A stretch of 64,000 bases of DNA from Halotia wernerae (GCA_034931985.1 JAYGHB010000001.1:1-64000); one strand, 5' to 3'; counted from the first letter of the stretch, positions 1-8,898 are shown. The notes: generated by a model not told the origin, from the letters alone. Numbers and translations: made by a program.

Positions 1-2
1 CG

Positions 3-398
3 CCCGCACCGGTGCCGCCGCCCGCGGCCTTGCAGGTCCCCACGGCACCGCGTCCGCAACAAGCGGCACCCGCGGCACCCACACCCGCGGCACCGGCCGC
101 TCGTCCGGCGACGCCCGCACCAGCGCCGCAAATCGCGGCCGCGCCCGCCGCCGGTGGCATTCGCATTCAATTGGCGTCTGTGCGCAGCCAAGCCGATGCG
201 CAGCGCGAATGGGAACGTTTGCGCCGCCAGCACGGCGACGTGCTCGGCAATCTGACCGCCAGTTTTCCGACCGTCGATCTGGGCGATCGCGGCATGTTCT
301 GGCGCATCCAAGCGGGCGGTTTCGCCAATGCCGACGCGGCGCAAGCCGCGTGCGCGGCGCTGCGCGCGCGCGGGGCCGGCTGCAACGTCGTGCGATAG
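3..398 (+). CDS. SPOR-domain protein, C-terminal part (5' end outside window)
   Basis: The reading frame is open from the window edge, so the N-terminus is missing. About the first 45 visible residues are an Ala/Pro-rich linker. The last 80 form a SPOR domain, starting at GGIRIQLASV and ending in GAGCNVVR. SPOR domains bind denuded septal peptidoglycan, and such proteins are usually anchored in the inner membrane and act at division. The gene lies 13 bp upstream of nagZ, so the two are probably cotranscribed, which fits a cell-wall role. The domain assignment is by pattern only. Confidence 0.8.
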   Translation, partial: PAPVPPPAALQVPTAPRPQQAAPAAPTPAAPAARPATPAPAPQIAAAPAAGGIRIQLASVRSQADAQREWERLRRQHGDVLGNLTASFPTVDLGDRGMFWRIQAGGFANADAAQAACAALRARGAGCNVVR

Positions 399-411
399 GA
401 GAGGAGAAGCC

Positions 412-1431
412 ATGCGTCCTTCCGCGATCATTTACGGCTGTGCGGGCACGTCGCTGACCGCCGAGGAACGCGCGCTCTATCGCGATGTCGATCCGCTGGG
501 CTTCATCCTGTTCGCGCGCAATGTCGGCACGCCCGACGAGGTGAAGGCGCTGGTCGCGGATATGCGCAACTGCGTGGGCCGCGCGGACGCGCCCGTGCTG
601 GTCGATCAGGAAGGCGGGCGCGTCGCACGGTTGAAGCCGCCGCATTGGCGCAAAGCCCCGCCCGCGATGACCTTCGTCGAACGCGCGCGCGCACGCGGCG
701 AAGCGGCCGCGCTGGCAGCACTGCGCACGAATTTCCATCTGATCGCACGCGAATTGCTGGCGGTCGGCATCACGGTCGATTGCGCGCCGGTCGCCGACGT
801 GCCGGTCCCCGGCGCCCATGACATCATCGGCGATCGCGCCTATGGATCGGATCCCGCCGCGATCGGCCGCTATGGCCGTGCGGTCGCGGAAGGTTTGCTC
901 GATGGCGGCGTGTTGCCTGTCCTCAAGCACATTCCCGGTCACGGGCGCGCGCGCGCCGATAGTCATCTGGAACTGCCGGTCGTCGAAGCGAGCGTGGCGG
1001 AATTGGAGCGCACGGATTTCGTGCCGTTCAAGGCGCTGGCCGATCTGCCCTGGGGTATGACCGCGCATGTGAAATTCCCGGCCTTCGATCCCGATCGTCC
1101 GGCGACGACATCGCCCGTGGCGATCGAAGCGATCATCCGCCGCCGGATCGGGTTCCAGGGGCTGCTGCTGTCGGACGATCTTTCGATGAAGGCGCTCGAC
1201 GGGGATTTCGAAGCGCGCACGCGCGCCTGCCTGGATGCGGGCTGCGACGTCGTCCTCCATTGCAACGGCGATCTTGCCGAGATGAAGGCCGTCGCCGTGG
1301 CCGCGCGCCCGCTCAACGATTCCGCGATGGCCCGGGTGGAGGCGGGGGAACGTCTGCGCCTGTCGCGTGCGCAAAGATCGTTCGACGAGGCGTCGGCCAA
1401 GGCGGAACTGGACGCGTTTTTGGCCGCATAA
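412..1431 (+). CDS. nagZ: Beta-N-acetylhexosaminidase NagZ (GH3)
   Basis: A cytoplasmic glycoside hydrolase family 3 enzyme that removes GlcNAc from 1,6-anhydro-muropeptides during cell-wall recycling. The 339-residue protein has the expected family length. It shows the DQEGGRVARL segment, the KHIPGHGRARADSH loop that carries the catalytic His region, and LLLSDDLSMKAL with the nucleophile Asp. The ATG at 412 is preceded by GGAGAGGAG, a strong ribosome binding site, and was preferred over an upstream in-frame codon that would overlap the SPOR gene. The SPOR-nagZ-scpA-scpB order is common in alphaproteobacteria. Confidence 0.95.
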   Translation: MRPSAIIYGCAGTSLTAEERALYRDVDPLGFILFARNVGTPDEVKALVADMRNCVGRADAPVLVDQEGGRVARLKPPHWRKAPPAMTFVERARARGEAAALAALRTNFHLIARELLAVGITVDCAPVADVPVPGAHDIIGDRAYGSDPAAIGRYGRAVAEGLLDGGVLPVLKHIPGHGRARADSHLELPVVEASVAELERTDFVPFKALADLPWGMTAHVKFPAFDPDRPATTSPVAIEAIIRRRIGFQGLLLSDDLSMKALDGDFEARTRACLDAGCDVVLHCNGDLAEMKAVAVAARPLNDSAMARVEAGERLRLSRAQRSFDEASAKAELDAFLAA

Positions 1432-1591
1432 CAGGCCGTTAGCCTGTGGATAAGCTTGCGCTTTTCCGGGGTTTTGCTTTGGCGTATCCAAGATGCAGGT
1501 GTTCGCGCCGAGTCGCAACCACCGCATCTTGTGGACCAAGGGCTTAGGCCCCGATCTTAAAGTGCCCGTTCCTGAAGCGACCATCGCCGAT

Positions 1592-2440
1592 ATGACGACC
1601 GAAACCGCAGCCGAGTTCGAAGCCGATCCCGAGCGCCGCCCCGCGGCGCCCGAGGAAGATGGCTTGCTCGTCGTCAATCTCGGCGCGTTCGACGGGCCGC
1701 TCGACCTGCTGCTGTCGCTCGCGCGCGACCAGAAGGTCGATCTCGCCAAGCTGTCGATCCTGGCGCTGGCCGAGCAGTATCTGACCTATATCGCCGAAGC
1801 CAAGCGTCTGCGCTTGGAAGTCGCCGCCGATTACCTGGTGATGGCGGCGTGGCTTGCGTTCCTGAAGTCGAAGCTGCTGCTGCCGCCCGAGCCGACGGAA
1901 CCCGAGCCCGAGCCCACGGCCGCGCAGATGGAAGCGGCTTTGCGCTACCAGCTCCAACGCCTGCAGGCGATGCAGGAAGCGGGTGCGGGCATGATGGCGC
2001 GCGCCCAGCTGGGCCGCGACACGTTCGTGCGCGGCATCCCCGAAGGCGCGCCCGTCTCGACGACCGAGACCTGGGACGTGCGCCTCATCGACGTGCTCAA
2101 GGCCTATGCCGATTACCGCAAGCGCATCGACAAGCCGGTGCTGCGGATCGTGGCGACCGAGCTCGACACGATGGACGCGGCGATCGAACGCCTGTCGCGC
2201 ATGTTGGGCGACATGGCGATCCCCGAATGGACGACGCTCCAGAACTTCCTGCCGCCCGACATCGCGGCGGGAACGATCGGACGTTCCTACGTGGCGGCGA
2301 CCCTTGCCGCCACGCTCGAACTGGTGCGGACCGGCAGATTGCAGATCCGGCAGGAAGGCAATTTCCAGCCGATCTTCGTGCGCCGCCCGCCCGAAAACCC
2401 CGTTTCCGAATTTCCCGCCGACCGTACGGTGCCGCAATGA
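1592..2440 (+). CDS. scpA: Segregation and condensation protein A
   Basis: Kleisin subunit of the SMC-ScpAB condensin that compacts and segregates chromosomes. The protein has the ScpA hallmark FDGPLDLLLSLARDQKVDLAKLSI near the N-terminus. It continues through helices rich in Lys and Leu (LKSKLLLP) to a C-terminal winged-helix region ending around FQPIFVRRP. The ATG at 1592 gives 282 residues. An in-frame ATG at 1493 would add 33 residues without family character and is less likely. Its stop overlaps the scpB start by 4 bp (ATGA), indicating translational coupling. Confidence 0.92.
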   Translation: MTTETAAEFEADPERRPAAPEEDGLLVVNLGAFDGPLDLLLSLARDQKVDLAKLSILALAEQYLTYIAEAKRLRLEVAADYLVMAAWLAFLKSKLLLPPEPTEPEPEPTAAQMEAALRYQLQRLQAMQEAGAGMMARAQLGRDTFVRGIPEGAPVSTTETWDVRLIDVLKAYADYRKRIDKPVLRIVATELDTMDAAIERLSRMLGDMAIPEWTTLQNFLPPDIAAGTIGRSYVAATLAATLELVRTGRLQIRQEGNFQPIFVRRPPENPVSEFPADRTVPQ

Positions 2441-3660
2441 GTAAAAGCGCCCGCAAAGCCCGCCGCGCCGCCGCAGCACAGGAAGCCGCCGAAGCGGCCG
2501 CCGCCGCCGCCGCGCAGGGCGAAGCGCAGATCGTCGAATTGACCGTCGTCGAAGAAACGACGGTCGTTGAAGAAGTCGCGCTCGTCGAAGAGACGCCCGC
2601 CGCAGAAGTGACCGTCGCGGACGAAGCCGCCACGGACGATACGGTCGCCGAAGAAGCGGTACCCGCCGAGGGCGAGGCCGTTCCGGTCGACGGCGAAGCC
2701 ACGCCGGCGGAAGGCGCTCCGTCGGAGGATGCGGCCGTTGTGGTCGAGCTGCCGCCCGAGGAATTGCGCGCCCAGGCGCTGCGCGTCGTGGAAGCGATGA
2801 TCTTCGCCTCGTCCGAAGCCTTGTCGGTCAAGGAAATCGCCAAGCGTCTGCCCAAGGGCGTGGACGTGGCGGGCATCGTCGACGAGATCGAAACGCATTA
2901 CGCGGCGCGCGGCGTCAATCTCGTGCGCGTCGCGGGCAAGCTCGCGTTCCGCACGGCGTCGGATGTCGCCGAAAAACTGAAGATCGAGCGCGTCGTCGCG
3001 CGCAAGCTGTCGAAGGCGGCGACCGAAACGCTCGCCATCGTCGCCTATCAAACCGCCGAAGGCCGCCCTGTCACGCGCGCCGAGATCGAGGAAATCCGCG
3101 GCGTGGCGCTGTCCAAGGGCACGCTCGAAATCCTGATGGAAGCCGAGTTCGTGCAGCCCAAGGGCCATCGCGAAACGCCGGGCCGTCCGGTGACTTATGC
3201 GACGACCGACAAGTTCCTGGAGCATTTCGGCCTCGACAGCATCAAGGCGCTGCCGGGCCTGAAGGAACTGCGCGATCTGGGGCTGCTCGATACGCGGCCC
3301 GCGGTCAGCGCCTACAGCGAAGACGGCGGCCTTGCCGAGCCGCCCACGATGGGCGAAGCGGCCGAGGAGGAAGAGGGCCCGATCGACGAGCGCGAAATCG
3401 AGCGCTCCACCGCCGAAATCGTCGAGTTGCATGCGGGATCGGATTCCGAAACGGTCGAAGCCGATGCGGAAACCGACAGCGAAGAAACCGCCGTCGAAGA
3501 AGATTCCGACGCCGTCGACGACGACGTGGAAGATGACGACGACGACGAGAGCGAGTTCGAAGACGACGACGAGGACGACGATGATTTCGACGATGAAGAA
3601 CCGTCGGAAGCCTCGGACGAGGGAACCGTCGACGAGGATTCCGAGCGCAAGCCGGAATAA
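2437..3660 (+). CDS. scpB: Segregation and condensation protein B with long acidic extensions
   Basis: Partner of ScpA in the SMC condensin. The paired winged-helix core runs from about residue 107 (LPPEELRAQALRVVEAMIFAS) to about 290 and includes TLAIVAYQTAEGRPVTRAEIEEIRG, the most conserved stretch of the family. The 407-residue protein is about twice the usual length. Roughly 100 N-terminal residues are Ala/Glu/Val-rich and about 115 C-terminal residues are dominated by Asp and Glu, with runs such as DDDDDESEFEDDDEDDDD. These tails look disordered and strongly negative. It starts inside the scpA stop (ATGA), so synthesis of the two is coupled. Confidence 0.92.
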   Translation: MSKSARKARRAAAAQEAAEAAAAAAAQGEAQIVELTVVEETTVVEEVALVEETPAAEVTVADEAATDDTVAEEAVPAEGEAVPVDGEATPAEGAPSEDAAVVVELPPEELRAQALRVVEAMIFASSEALSVKEIAKRLPKGVDVAGIVDEIETHYAARGVNLVRVAGKLAFRTASDVAEKLKIERVVARKLSKAATETLAIVAYQTAEGRPVTRAEIEEIRGVALSKGTLEILMEAEFVQPKGHRETPGRPVTYATTDKFLEHFGLDSIKALPGLKELRDLGLLDTRPAVSAYSEDGGLAEPPTMGEAAEEEEGPIDEREIERSTAEIVELHAGSDSETVEADAETDSEETAVEEDSDAVDDDVEDDDDDESEFEDDDEDDDDFDDEEPSEASDEGTVDEDSERKPE

Positions 3661-3727
3661 CACGACCGCGCCGTCGGTTGCGAAGGCTTCGCAGCTGTCA
3701 TAGGTTCCGTCGATGGACGGAAACCCC

Positions 3728-4831
3728 ATGGCCGAAGTGACCACGAATCTCGATTTGCCCGGCCTGCATCTGCGGGACATTTCCCACGCCTATGGCACGC
3801 GCCGCGCGGTCGATCGCGTGACCTTGTCGGTGGCACCCGGCGATCTCGTGTGCCTGCTGGGGCCTTCGGGCTGCGGCAAGACGACGTTGCTGCGTTTGGC
3901 CGCGGGGCTGGAAACGCTGCAAGCGGGAAGCGTGACGCTCGACGGGCGCGTGCTCGCCATGCCGGGCCGCGCAATTCCGCCCGAAGCGCGCGGCATCGGT
4001 CTGGTGTTCCAGGATTACGCGCTGTTCCCGCATCTCGACGTGGCGGGCAATGTCGCTTTCGGCATCGGCGCGCTGCCGGCCGGCGACCGCCGGGCGCGTG
4101 TGGCCGAAACGCTCGCGCAAGTCGGCATGCTCGATTACGCCAAGGCGTGGCCGCACGAATTGTCCGGCGGGCAGCAGCAGCGCGTGGCGCTGGCGCGCGC
4201 CTTGGCGCCCAAGCCCCGCGTCGTGCTGATGGACGAGCCGTTCTCCGGCCTTGATTCGCGCCTTCGCGAAACGATCCGCGACGATACGCTGCATGTGCTG
4301 AAGGAAAGCGGTGCGGCGACGCTGATGGTCACCCACGATCCGGAGGAGGCGATGTTCATGGCCGACCGGATCGCGGTGATGCGCGAAGGCCGCATCGAAC
4401 AATTCGCCGCCCCCGATCGCGTTTATGGCGAACCCGCCAGCGCCTTCGTCGCGCATTTTTTCGGCCAGGTGAACGAATGGGTCGGCCATGTCGCGGGCGG
4501 CGCGGTCGCCACACCGTTCGGCGCGGTCGATGCCGCGGGCCATGCCGACGCCGCCAAGGTGCGCGTGTTGATCCGCCCCGAAGCGCTGAAGCTGTCGCGC
4601 ATCGCCGACAACGCGGCCGAGCCCGCTTGCGTCGCCAAGGTCATCGCGGCGCGTTTGCTCGGCCGTTCGTCCTGGGTGCATTTGTGCCTGGGCCGCACGC
4701 AGAAACCCGACGCGCATTTGCATTTCCACGCCCGCGTGCCCGGCCGTTTTATGCCGGCGGAGGGGGACGTGCTGGCGGTCGATCTCGATCCGCGCGAGGC
4801 CTTTATCTTCGCCGCCGACATGCCTAACTAG
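3728..4831 (+). CDS. ABC transporter ATP-binding protein, FbpC/PotA type
   Basis: ATPase subunit resembling those of iron(III), thiosulfate or polyamine importers. It contains Walker A GPSGCGKTT, the Q-loop in FQDYALFPH, signature LSGGQQQRVALARAL, Walker B VVLMDEP and H-loop VTHDPEEA. A C-terminal TOBE-like regulatory region follows (VRVLIRPEALKLSRI). The ATG at 3728 has a GGACGGA ribosome binding site. An ATG at 3713 in frame would add five residues. No permease or binding-protein gene is adjacent, so the partner and substrate cannot be inferred from context. FbpC is the closest match by feel, but the substrate is unproven. Confidence 0.85.
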   Translation: MAEVTTNLDLPGLHLRDISHAYGTRRAVDRVTLSVAPGDLVCLLGPSGCGKTTLLRLAAGLETLQAGSVTLDGRVLAMPGRAIPPEARGIGLVFQDYALFPHLDVAGNVAFGIGALPAGDRRARVAETLAQVGMLDYAKAWPHELSGGQQQRVALARALAPKPRVVLMDEPFSGLDSRLRETIRDDTLHVLKESGAATLMVTHDPEEAMFMADRIAVMREGRIEQFAAPDRVYGEPASAFVAHFFGQVNEWVGHVAGGAVATPFGAVDAAGHADAAKVRVLIRPEALKLSRIADNAAEPACVAKVIAARLLGRSSWVHLCLGRTQKPDAHLHFHARVPGRFMPAEGDVLAVDLDPREAFIFAADMPN

Positions 4832-4869
4832 CTTGGCCTAACTAATTGACTCAAGACACGTAAGGAACG

Positions 4870-4898
4870 TTGCGGGCGGCGTCGCACTCGGCCATACT
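4870..4898 (+). promoter_or_regulatory. Possible promoter for tatABC
   Basis: TTGCGG and CATACT hexamers are separated by 17 bp, about 95 bp upstream of tatA, in the only sizeable gap before the operon. The match to sigma-70 consensus is moderate. Confidence 0.3.
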
Positions 4899-4993
4899 CC
4901 GCCCTTCATTTGGACCCTGGCGCGCCCGGAACCTTAGTTCCATCAGCGCGTTAGCGGCCGGAACTCAACCTCTCCACCACGGGAGCGATTTCG

Positions 4994-5230
4994 ATGGGTA
5001 TGACGAGCATTTGGCACTGGCTGATCTTGCTGGTGGTTGTGCTGTTGCTGTTCGGCGCTGGCAAGATCCCCAAGCTGATGGGCGACGTCGCGGGCGGCAT
5101 CAAGGCGTTCAAGAAGGGCATGAAGGAAGACGAGGGCGAGAAATCCGACACCGCCGCCGCGTCGCAGGCCCCGCAAGTGACCGGCCAGACGACGACCACG
5201 ACCGAAGCCTCCGACAAGTCGAAGGTCTGA
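4994..5230 (+). CDS. tatA: Twin-arginine translocase subunit TatA
   Basis: Pore-forming component of the Tat system, which exports folded proteins across the inner membrane. The 78-residue protein has one N-terminal membrane helix (IWHWLILLVVVLLLFGAGKIP) containing the conserved FG hinge. An amphipathic helix follows (PKLMGDVAGGIKAFKKGMKED), and then a short polar tail. It is first in tatA-tatB-tatC and is probably expressed from the gap upstream of it. Length and architecture are normal for TatA/E proteins. The position before tatB supports TatA. Confidence 0.95.
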   Translation: MGMTSIWHWLILLVVVLLLFGAGKIPKLMGDVAGGIKAFKKGMKEDEGEKSDTAAASQAPQVTGQTTTTTEASDKSKV

Positions 5231-5270
5231 TCCGCGACGACCACGGCGCCGGTACGAGGCGGGGGACGAC

Positions 5271-5759
5271 ATGCTCGATCTGAGCTGGGGCGAGATCATG
5301 ATCATTGGCGCCGTCGCCGTGATCTTCATCGGCCCGAAGGAACTGCCGGGCGCGTTGCGTACCGTGGGCAAGTTCGTGGGCAAAGCGCGCATGATGGCGC
5401 GCGAGTTCCAGAACAACGTCGACGACATGGTCCGCGAGGCCGAGCTCGAAGAGGTCAAGAAGCAGGTCACCAAGGCGACCGATTTCGCGACCGGCGGCAT
5501 TGCGGGCGCCATCAAGAACGCGGTCGATCCCAAGGGCGAACTCGAAAAGGCGATGCAGGCCCCCGATCTGGGCACGCTGGGTGCGGAAACGCCCAAGCCC
5601 GCCGATCCCGCACCGGCCCCTGCGCCCGTTGCGCCGGCCGCCGTGACGTCCGAACCCGCGCCTGCGTTGCCGGCACCCGCCGCCGCGGGTGAAATGCCCG
5701 CATCCGCGCCCGCGAGCGCGCCGGAAACGCCGGCCGCTTCCATCATCAAACAGGCTTAG
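5271..5759 (+). CDS. tatB: Twin-arginine translocase subunit TatB
   Basis: Receptor-complex partner of TatC. It begins MLDLSWGEIMIIGAVAVIFIGPKELP, the TatB-type membrane helix with the conserved Glu and the GPKELP hinge. A long amphipathic helix follows (RTVGKFVGKARMMAREFQNNVDDMVREAELEEVKKQ). The final 65 residues are an Ala/Pro-rich tail, common in alphaproteobacterial TatB. It sits between tatA (40 bp upstream) and tatC (10 bp downstream), so the three form an operon. Confidence 0.95.
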   Translation: MLDLSWGEIMIIGAVAVIFIGPKELPGALRTVGKFVGKARMMAREFQNNVDDMVREAELEEVKKQVTKATDFATGGIAGAIKNAVDPKGELEKAMQAPDLGTLGAETPKPADPAPAPAPVAPAAVTSEPAPALPAPAAAGEMPASAPASAPETPAASIIKQA

Positions 5760-5769
5760 GCTTCGTGTC

Positions 5770-6717
5770 TTGAGCAGCACCGACGATATCGAAGACAAAA
5801 AGATGCCGCTGATGGAGCATCTGGTGGAGCTGCGCACGCGGCTGCTCTACTCGATCGTCGCGTTCATCGCCGCTTTCGGCGTCGCCTATTATTTCCACCA
5901 GCCGATCTTCAACTTCCTCGTCCAGCCTTTGAACCACGTGTTCGAAGGCCAGTCCGGGCGCCGGATGATCTTCACCGCGCCCACGGAAGCCTTCTTCACC
6001 TATATCAAGGTCGCGTTCTTCACGGCCTGCGCCTTGTCCTTCCCGGTGATCGCGAACCAGGTTTGGCTGTTCGTCGCGCCCGGCCTTTACCGGAAGGAAA
6101 AGAACGCTTTCCTGCCGTTCATCGTGGCCACACCGGTGATGTTCGCGCTGGGCTCGGCGCTGCTCTATTATTTCGTGCTGCCGGTCGCGTTGAAATTCTT
6201 CGCCAGCTTCGAATTGCCGGCCGCCGACGGACAATTGCCGATCCAGCTCGAAGCCAAGATGAGCGAGTATCTCGCGCTCGTCATGACGTTGATCTTCGCT
6301 TTCGGCGTCAGTTTCGAATTGCCGGTGTTGCTGCTGTTGCTGGTGCGCGTGGGCCTTGTTTCGGCGGCGACGCTGGCGGGCAAGCGGCGCTATGCCGTGG
6401 TCGGCTGCGTCGCTTTCGCGGGTATCGTGACGCCGCCGGACGTGTTCAGCCAGCTCTCGCTCGCGATCCCGATGTATCTTCTCTACGAAGCGTCGATCTG
6501 GATCGGGTACTGGATCGAAAAGGGCAAGGCCGCGCGCGCAGCGGCGGAAGCCGCCGCCGAAGCGGCCGAAAACGGCGACGAACCGTCGTCCACGCCCGAA
6601 CCGTCGGCGCCGCCCAGTGCCGCACCCGCCGCCGCTGCCGCGACCGCGGCCGTCGTCGAAACTTCCGCCGCGACCCCGGCCGCTCCCGGCGAAACCGACT
6701 TCAATCAATCGCGCTAA
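5770..6717 (+). CDS. tatC: Twin-arginine translocase subunit TatC
   Basis: Six-helix membrane protein that recognises the twin-arginine signal peptide. Visible family signatures are PLMEHLVELRTRLLYS at the N-terminus, FFTYIKVAFF with the substrate-contact region, and VTPPDVFSQLSLAIPMYLLYE near the last helices. A TTG at 5770 gives 315 residues and an N-terminus typical of the group (MSSTDDIEDKKMPLMEHL). An ATG at 5803 is the alternative. About 65 C-terminal residues after the last helix are Ala/Pro/Glu-rich and look disordered. A likely Tat substrate in this window is the TRAP binding protein at 38600-39589. Confidence 0.95.
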   Translation: MSSTDDIEDKKMPLMEHLVELRTRLLYSIVAFIAAFGVAYYFHQPIFNFLVQPLNHVFEGQSGRRMIFTAPTEAFFTYIKVAFFTACALSFPVIANQVWLFVAPGLYRKEKNAFLPFIVATPVMFALGSALLYYFVLPVALKFFASFELPAADGQLPIQLEAKMSEYLALVMTLIFAFGVSFELPVLLLLLVRVGLVSAATLAGKRRYAVVGCVAFAGIVTPPDVFSQLSLAIPMYLLYEASIWIGYWIEKGKAARAAAEAAAEAAENGDEPSSTPEPSAPPSAAPAAAAATAAVVETSAATPAAPGETDFNQSR

Positions 6718-6733
6718 ACGGTAGGAGAGCCTC

Positions 6734-7666
6734 ATGAAGTCGCCGCGCAAAGTGATCGTTACTTGCGCGGTGACGGGGGCGATCCACACGCCGTCGATGT
6801 CGCCGCATCTGCCGGTGACGCCGCAGGAAATCGCCGACGCGGCGATCGGGGCGGCGAAGGCGGGGGCGGCGATCGTCCATTTGCACGCGCGCGATCCGCG
6901 AACGGGCAAGCCCGATCAATCGCCCGAAGCCTTTCTGCCGTTCCTCAAGATCATCAAGCAATCGACCGACGCGGTCGTGAACATCACGACCGGCGGGGCG
7001 CCGACGATGACGGTCGAGGAACGCCTGCGCCCGGCGGCCACGTTCAAGCCGGAAGTCGCCAGCCTCAACATGGGCACGATGAATTTCGGGCTCTACCCGA
7101 TGCTGGAGCGCTTCAAGGAATTCAAGCACGACTGGGAACGGCCGTATCTCGAAGGCTCGCGCACCGGTTTCTTCAAGAACACCTTCGCCGATATCGAAAA
7201 CATCCTGCGCACCTGCCGCGACAACGGCACGCGGTTCGAGATCGAGTGCTACGACATCGGACATCTCTACACGCTCGCCCATTTCGCGGAGCGCAAGATC
7301 GTCGAGCCGCCGTTCTTCGTGCAGTCGGTGTTCGGCATTCTGGGCGGGATCGGCACGCATCCCGAAGACGTCGCGCATATGAAGCGCACGGCCGACCGAT
7401 TGTTCGGCGATCAATATCGCTGGTCGGTGCTGGGGGCGGGACGCAACCAGATGAATATCGCGGCACAAGCCGCCGCGATGGGCGGCAATGTGCGCGTGGG
7501 CCTGGAAGATTCGCTGTGGATCGGGCCGGGGCAGCTCGCCAAGTCCAACGCCGATCAGGTGACGAAAGTCCGCGGCATCATCGAAGGGCTCGGCCTCGAA
7601 CTCGCCACACCGGCCGAAGCGCGCGCGATTTTGGCGCTCAAAGGCGGCGACAAGGTCGCGTTCTGA
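6734..7666 (+). CDS. BKACE-family (DUF849) beta-keto acid cleavage enzyme
   Basis: The family performs a Claisen-type exchange: a beta-keto acid plus acetyl-CoA gives acetoacetate plus a new acyl-CoA. The founding member, Kce, acts on 3-keto-5-aminohexanoate in lysine fermentation. The 310-residue protein begins RKVIVTCAVTGAIHTPSMSPHLPVTP. It has the Zn-binding pair H49-x-H51 in VHLHARD, the NITTGG loop, and VRVGLED with the third metal ligand Glu258. These support an active enzyme, but the family is multi-substrate. The next gene, an enolase-superfamily member, starts 2 bp after the stop, so the two probably serve one pathway. Substrate unknown. Confidence 0.88.
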   Translation: MKSPRKVIVTCAVTGAIHTPSMSPHLPVTPQEIADAAIGAAKAGAAIVHLHARDPRTGKPDQSPEAFLPFLKIIKQSTDAVVNITTGGAPTMTVEERLRPAATFKPEVASLNMGTMNFGLYPMLERFKEFKHDWERPYLEGSRTGFFKNTFADIENILRTCRDNGTRFEIECYDIGHLYTLAHFAERKIVEPPFFVQSVFGILGGIGTHPEDVAHMKRTADRLFGDQYRWSVLGAGRNQMNIAAQAAAMGGNVRVGLEDSLWIGPGQLAKSNADQVTKVRGIIEGLGLELATPAEARAILALKGGDKVAF

Positions 7667-7668
7667 TC

Positions 7669-8787
7669 ATGAAAATCGTCGCCGTCGAACCCTTCATCGC
7701 GCATTGCCCGATCCAACAAGGCTCGATACGGGATTCGACGCATAGCATCACGCATTGGGGCGTCGTCGGCTGCGTGATCCGCACCGAAGACGGGCTGGAA
7801 GGCTGGGGCTTCACCGGCACGCACGCGCATCTGCCGTCCGACAGGCTGGTCACGTCGTGCATCCGCGATTGCTACGCCGATTTGCTGATCGGCGAGGACG
7901 CGATGGACGGCGACCGGCTGTGGCGTAAGCTCGCGCGTTACCCGGCCGTGCAATGGGTCGGGCGCGCGGGTATTACGCATATCGCGCTCGCCGCCGTCGA
8001 TATCGCGCTGTGGGATTTGCGCGCCAAGAAGGCGGGCGTGCCGCTGTGGAAATTGCTGGGCGGCGCGACCAAGCCGAAGCTCGAAGCCTACAACACCGAT
8101 ATCGGCTGGCTGTCGATTCCGCTGCCCGAAATGCTTGATCTATGCGGGACCGCGATCGAGCGCGACGGGTTCCGACGCATCAAGATCAAAGTCGGGCACG
8201 ACGATCCGACGATCGATCTGAAGCGCCTGGAAGCGGTGCGCAAACTGATCGGCCCGTCGGTCACGATGGCGATCGACGGCAACGGCAAATGGGATTTGCC
8301 GACTTGCTTGCGCTTTTGCCGCGCGGCCGAAGCGCTCGACGTTTTCTGGTTCGAGGAACCGCTCTGGTACGACGACATCGCCGGGCATGCCGCACTCGCG
8401 CGCGCGACCAGCATTCCCGTGGCGCTGGGCGAGCAGATCTATACGGCCGAAGCCTTCGAGCAATTCATGGGGCAGGGGGCGGTGCATTACGTGCAGCCCG
8501 ACGTCACGCGCCTTGCCGGCATCACCGAATACATCCGCGTGGCCGACGCGGCGCATGGACGGCGCCTGCCGGTCTGCGCGCATGCCGGTGACATGACGCA
8601 GGTGCATGTGCATCTCGCGTGGTGGCATCCGGCGTCGACGATGCTCGAATACATTCCCTGGATCCGCGAATGGTTCGCCGAGCCGATCGCGGTCGAAGGC
8701 GGGAACTACAAACTGCCGCAAATGCCGGGGGCGGGCACGACGATGCGCGCGGGCGCGCTGGAAAAAGTCGGCCGGCCGCTCGGCTAA
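7669..8787 (+). CDS. Enolase-superfamily enzyme, mandelate racemase subgroup
   Basis: A 372-residue acid-sugar dehydratase, racemase or related enzyme. The catalytic set of the mandelate racemase subgroup is complete: KxK base (K172, K174), metal ligands D203 (AIDGNG), E229 (FEEP) and E254 (ALGEQ), and the Asp-His dyad D277 (QPDVTR) and H304 (CAHAGD). The N-terminal capping domain is residues 1-130. It starts 2 bp after the BKACE gene stop, which points to translational coupling. The usual role of this subgroup is dehydration of a sugar acid to a 2-keto-3-deoxy acid, but the residues do not fix the substrate. Confidence 0.9.
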   Translation: MKIVAVEPFIAHCPIQQGSIRDSTHSITHWGVVGCVIRTEDGLEGWGFTGTHAHLPSDRLVTSCIRDCYADLLIGEDAMDGDRLWRKLARYPAVQWVGRAGITHIALAAVDIALWDLRAKKAGVPLWKLLGGATKPKLEAYNTDIGWLSIPLPEMLDLCGTAIERDGFRRIKIKVGHDDPTIDLKRLEAVRKLIGPSVTMAIDGNGKWDLPTCLRFCRAAEALDVFWFEEPLWYDDIAGHAALARATSIPVALGEQIYTAEAFEQFMGQGAVHYVQPDVTRLAGITEYIRVADAAHGRRLPVCAHAGDMTQVHVHLAWWHPASTMLEYIPWIREWFAEPIAVEGGNYKLPQMPGAGTTMRAGALEKVGRPLG

Positions 8788-8819
8788 GCGCTTGAAAAGG
8801 ATTCGCTTCCGGCGATCTG

Positions 8820-8849
8820 TGGACGCGTCGCGGAGCCCTCACGTATAAA
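8820..8849 (+). promoter_or_regulatory. Possible surE promoter
   Basis: A clear TATAAA at 8844-8849 lies 18 bp downstream of TGGACG, in the 110-bp gap before surE. The -10 matches well and the -35 weakly. Confidence 0.35.
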
Positions 8850-8898
8850 CTCGGAGTCGCGCCTCGTTCCCGCAATTTTGCCGCGCGACCGAGGGGCC

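Noticed and set aside
1493..1591. Upstream extension of scpA
   Set aside because: The extra 33 residues show no condensin-like character, and the ATG at 1592 gives a normal ScpA length.
4994..5230. tatA as a TatE paralogue
   Set aside because: It heads a tatA-tatB-tatC operon, so TatA is the simpler reading.
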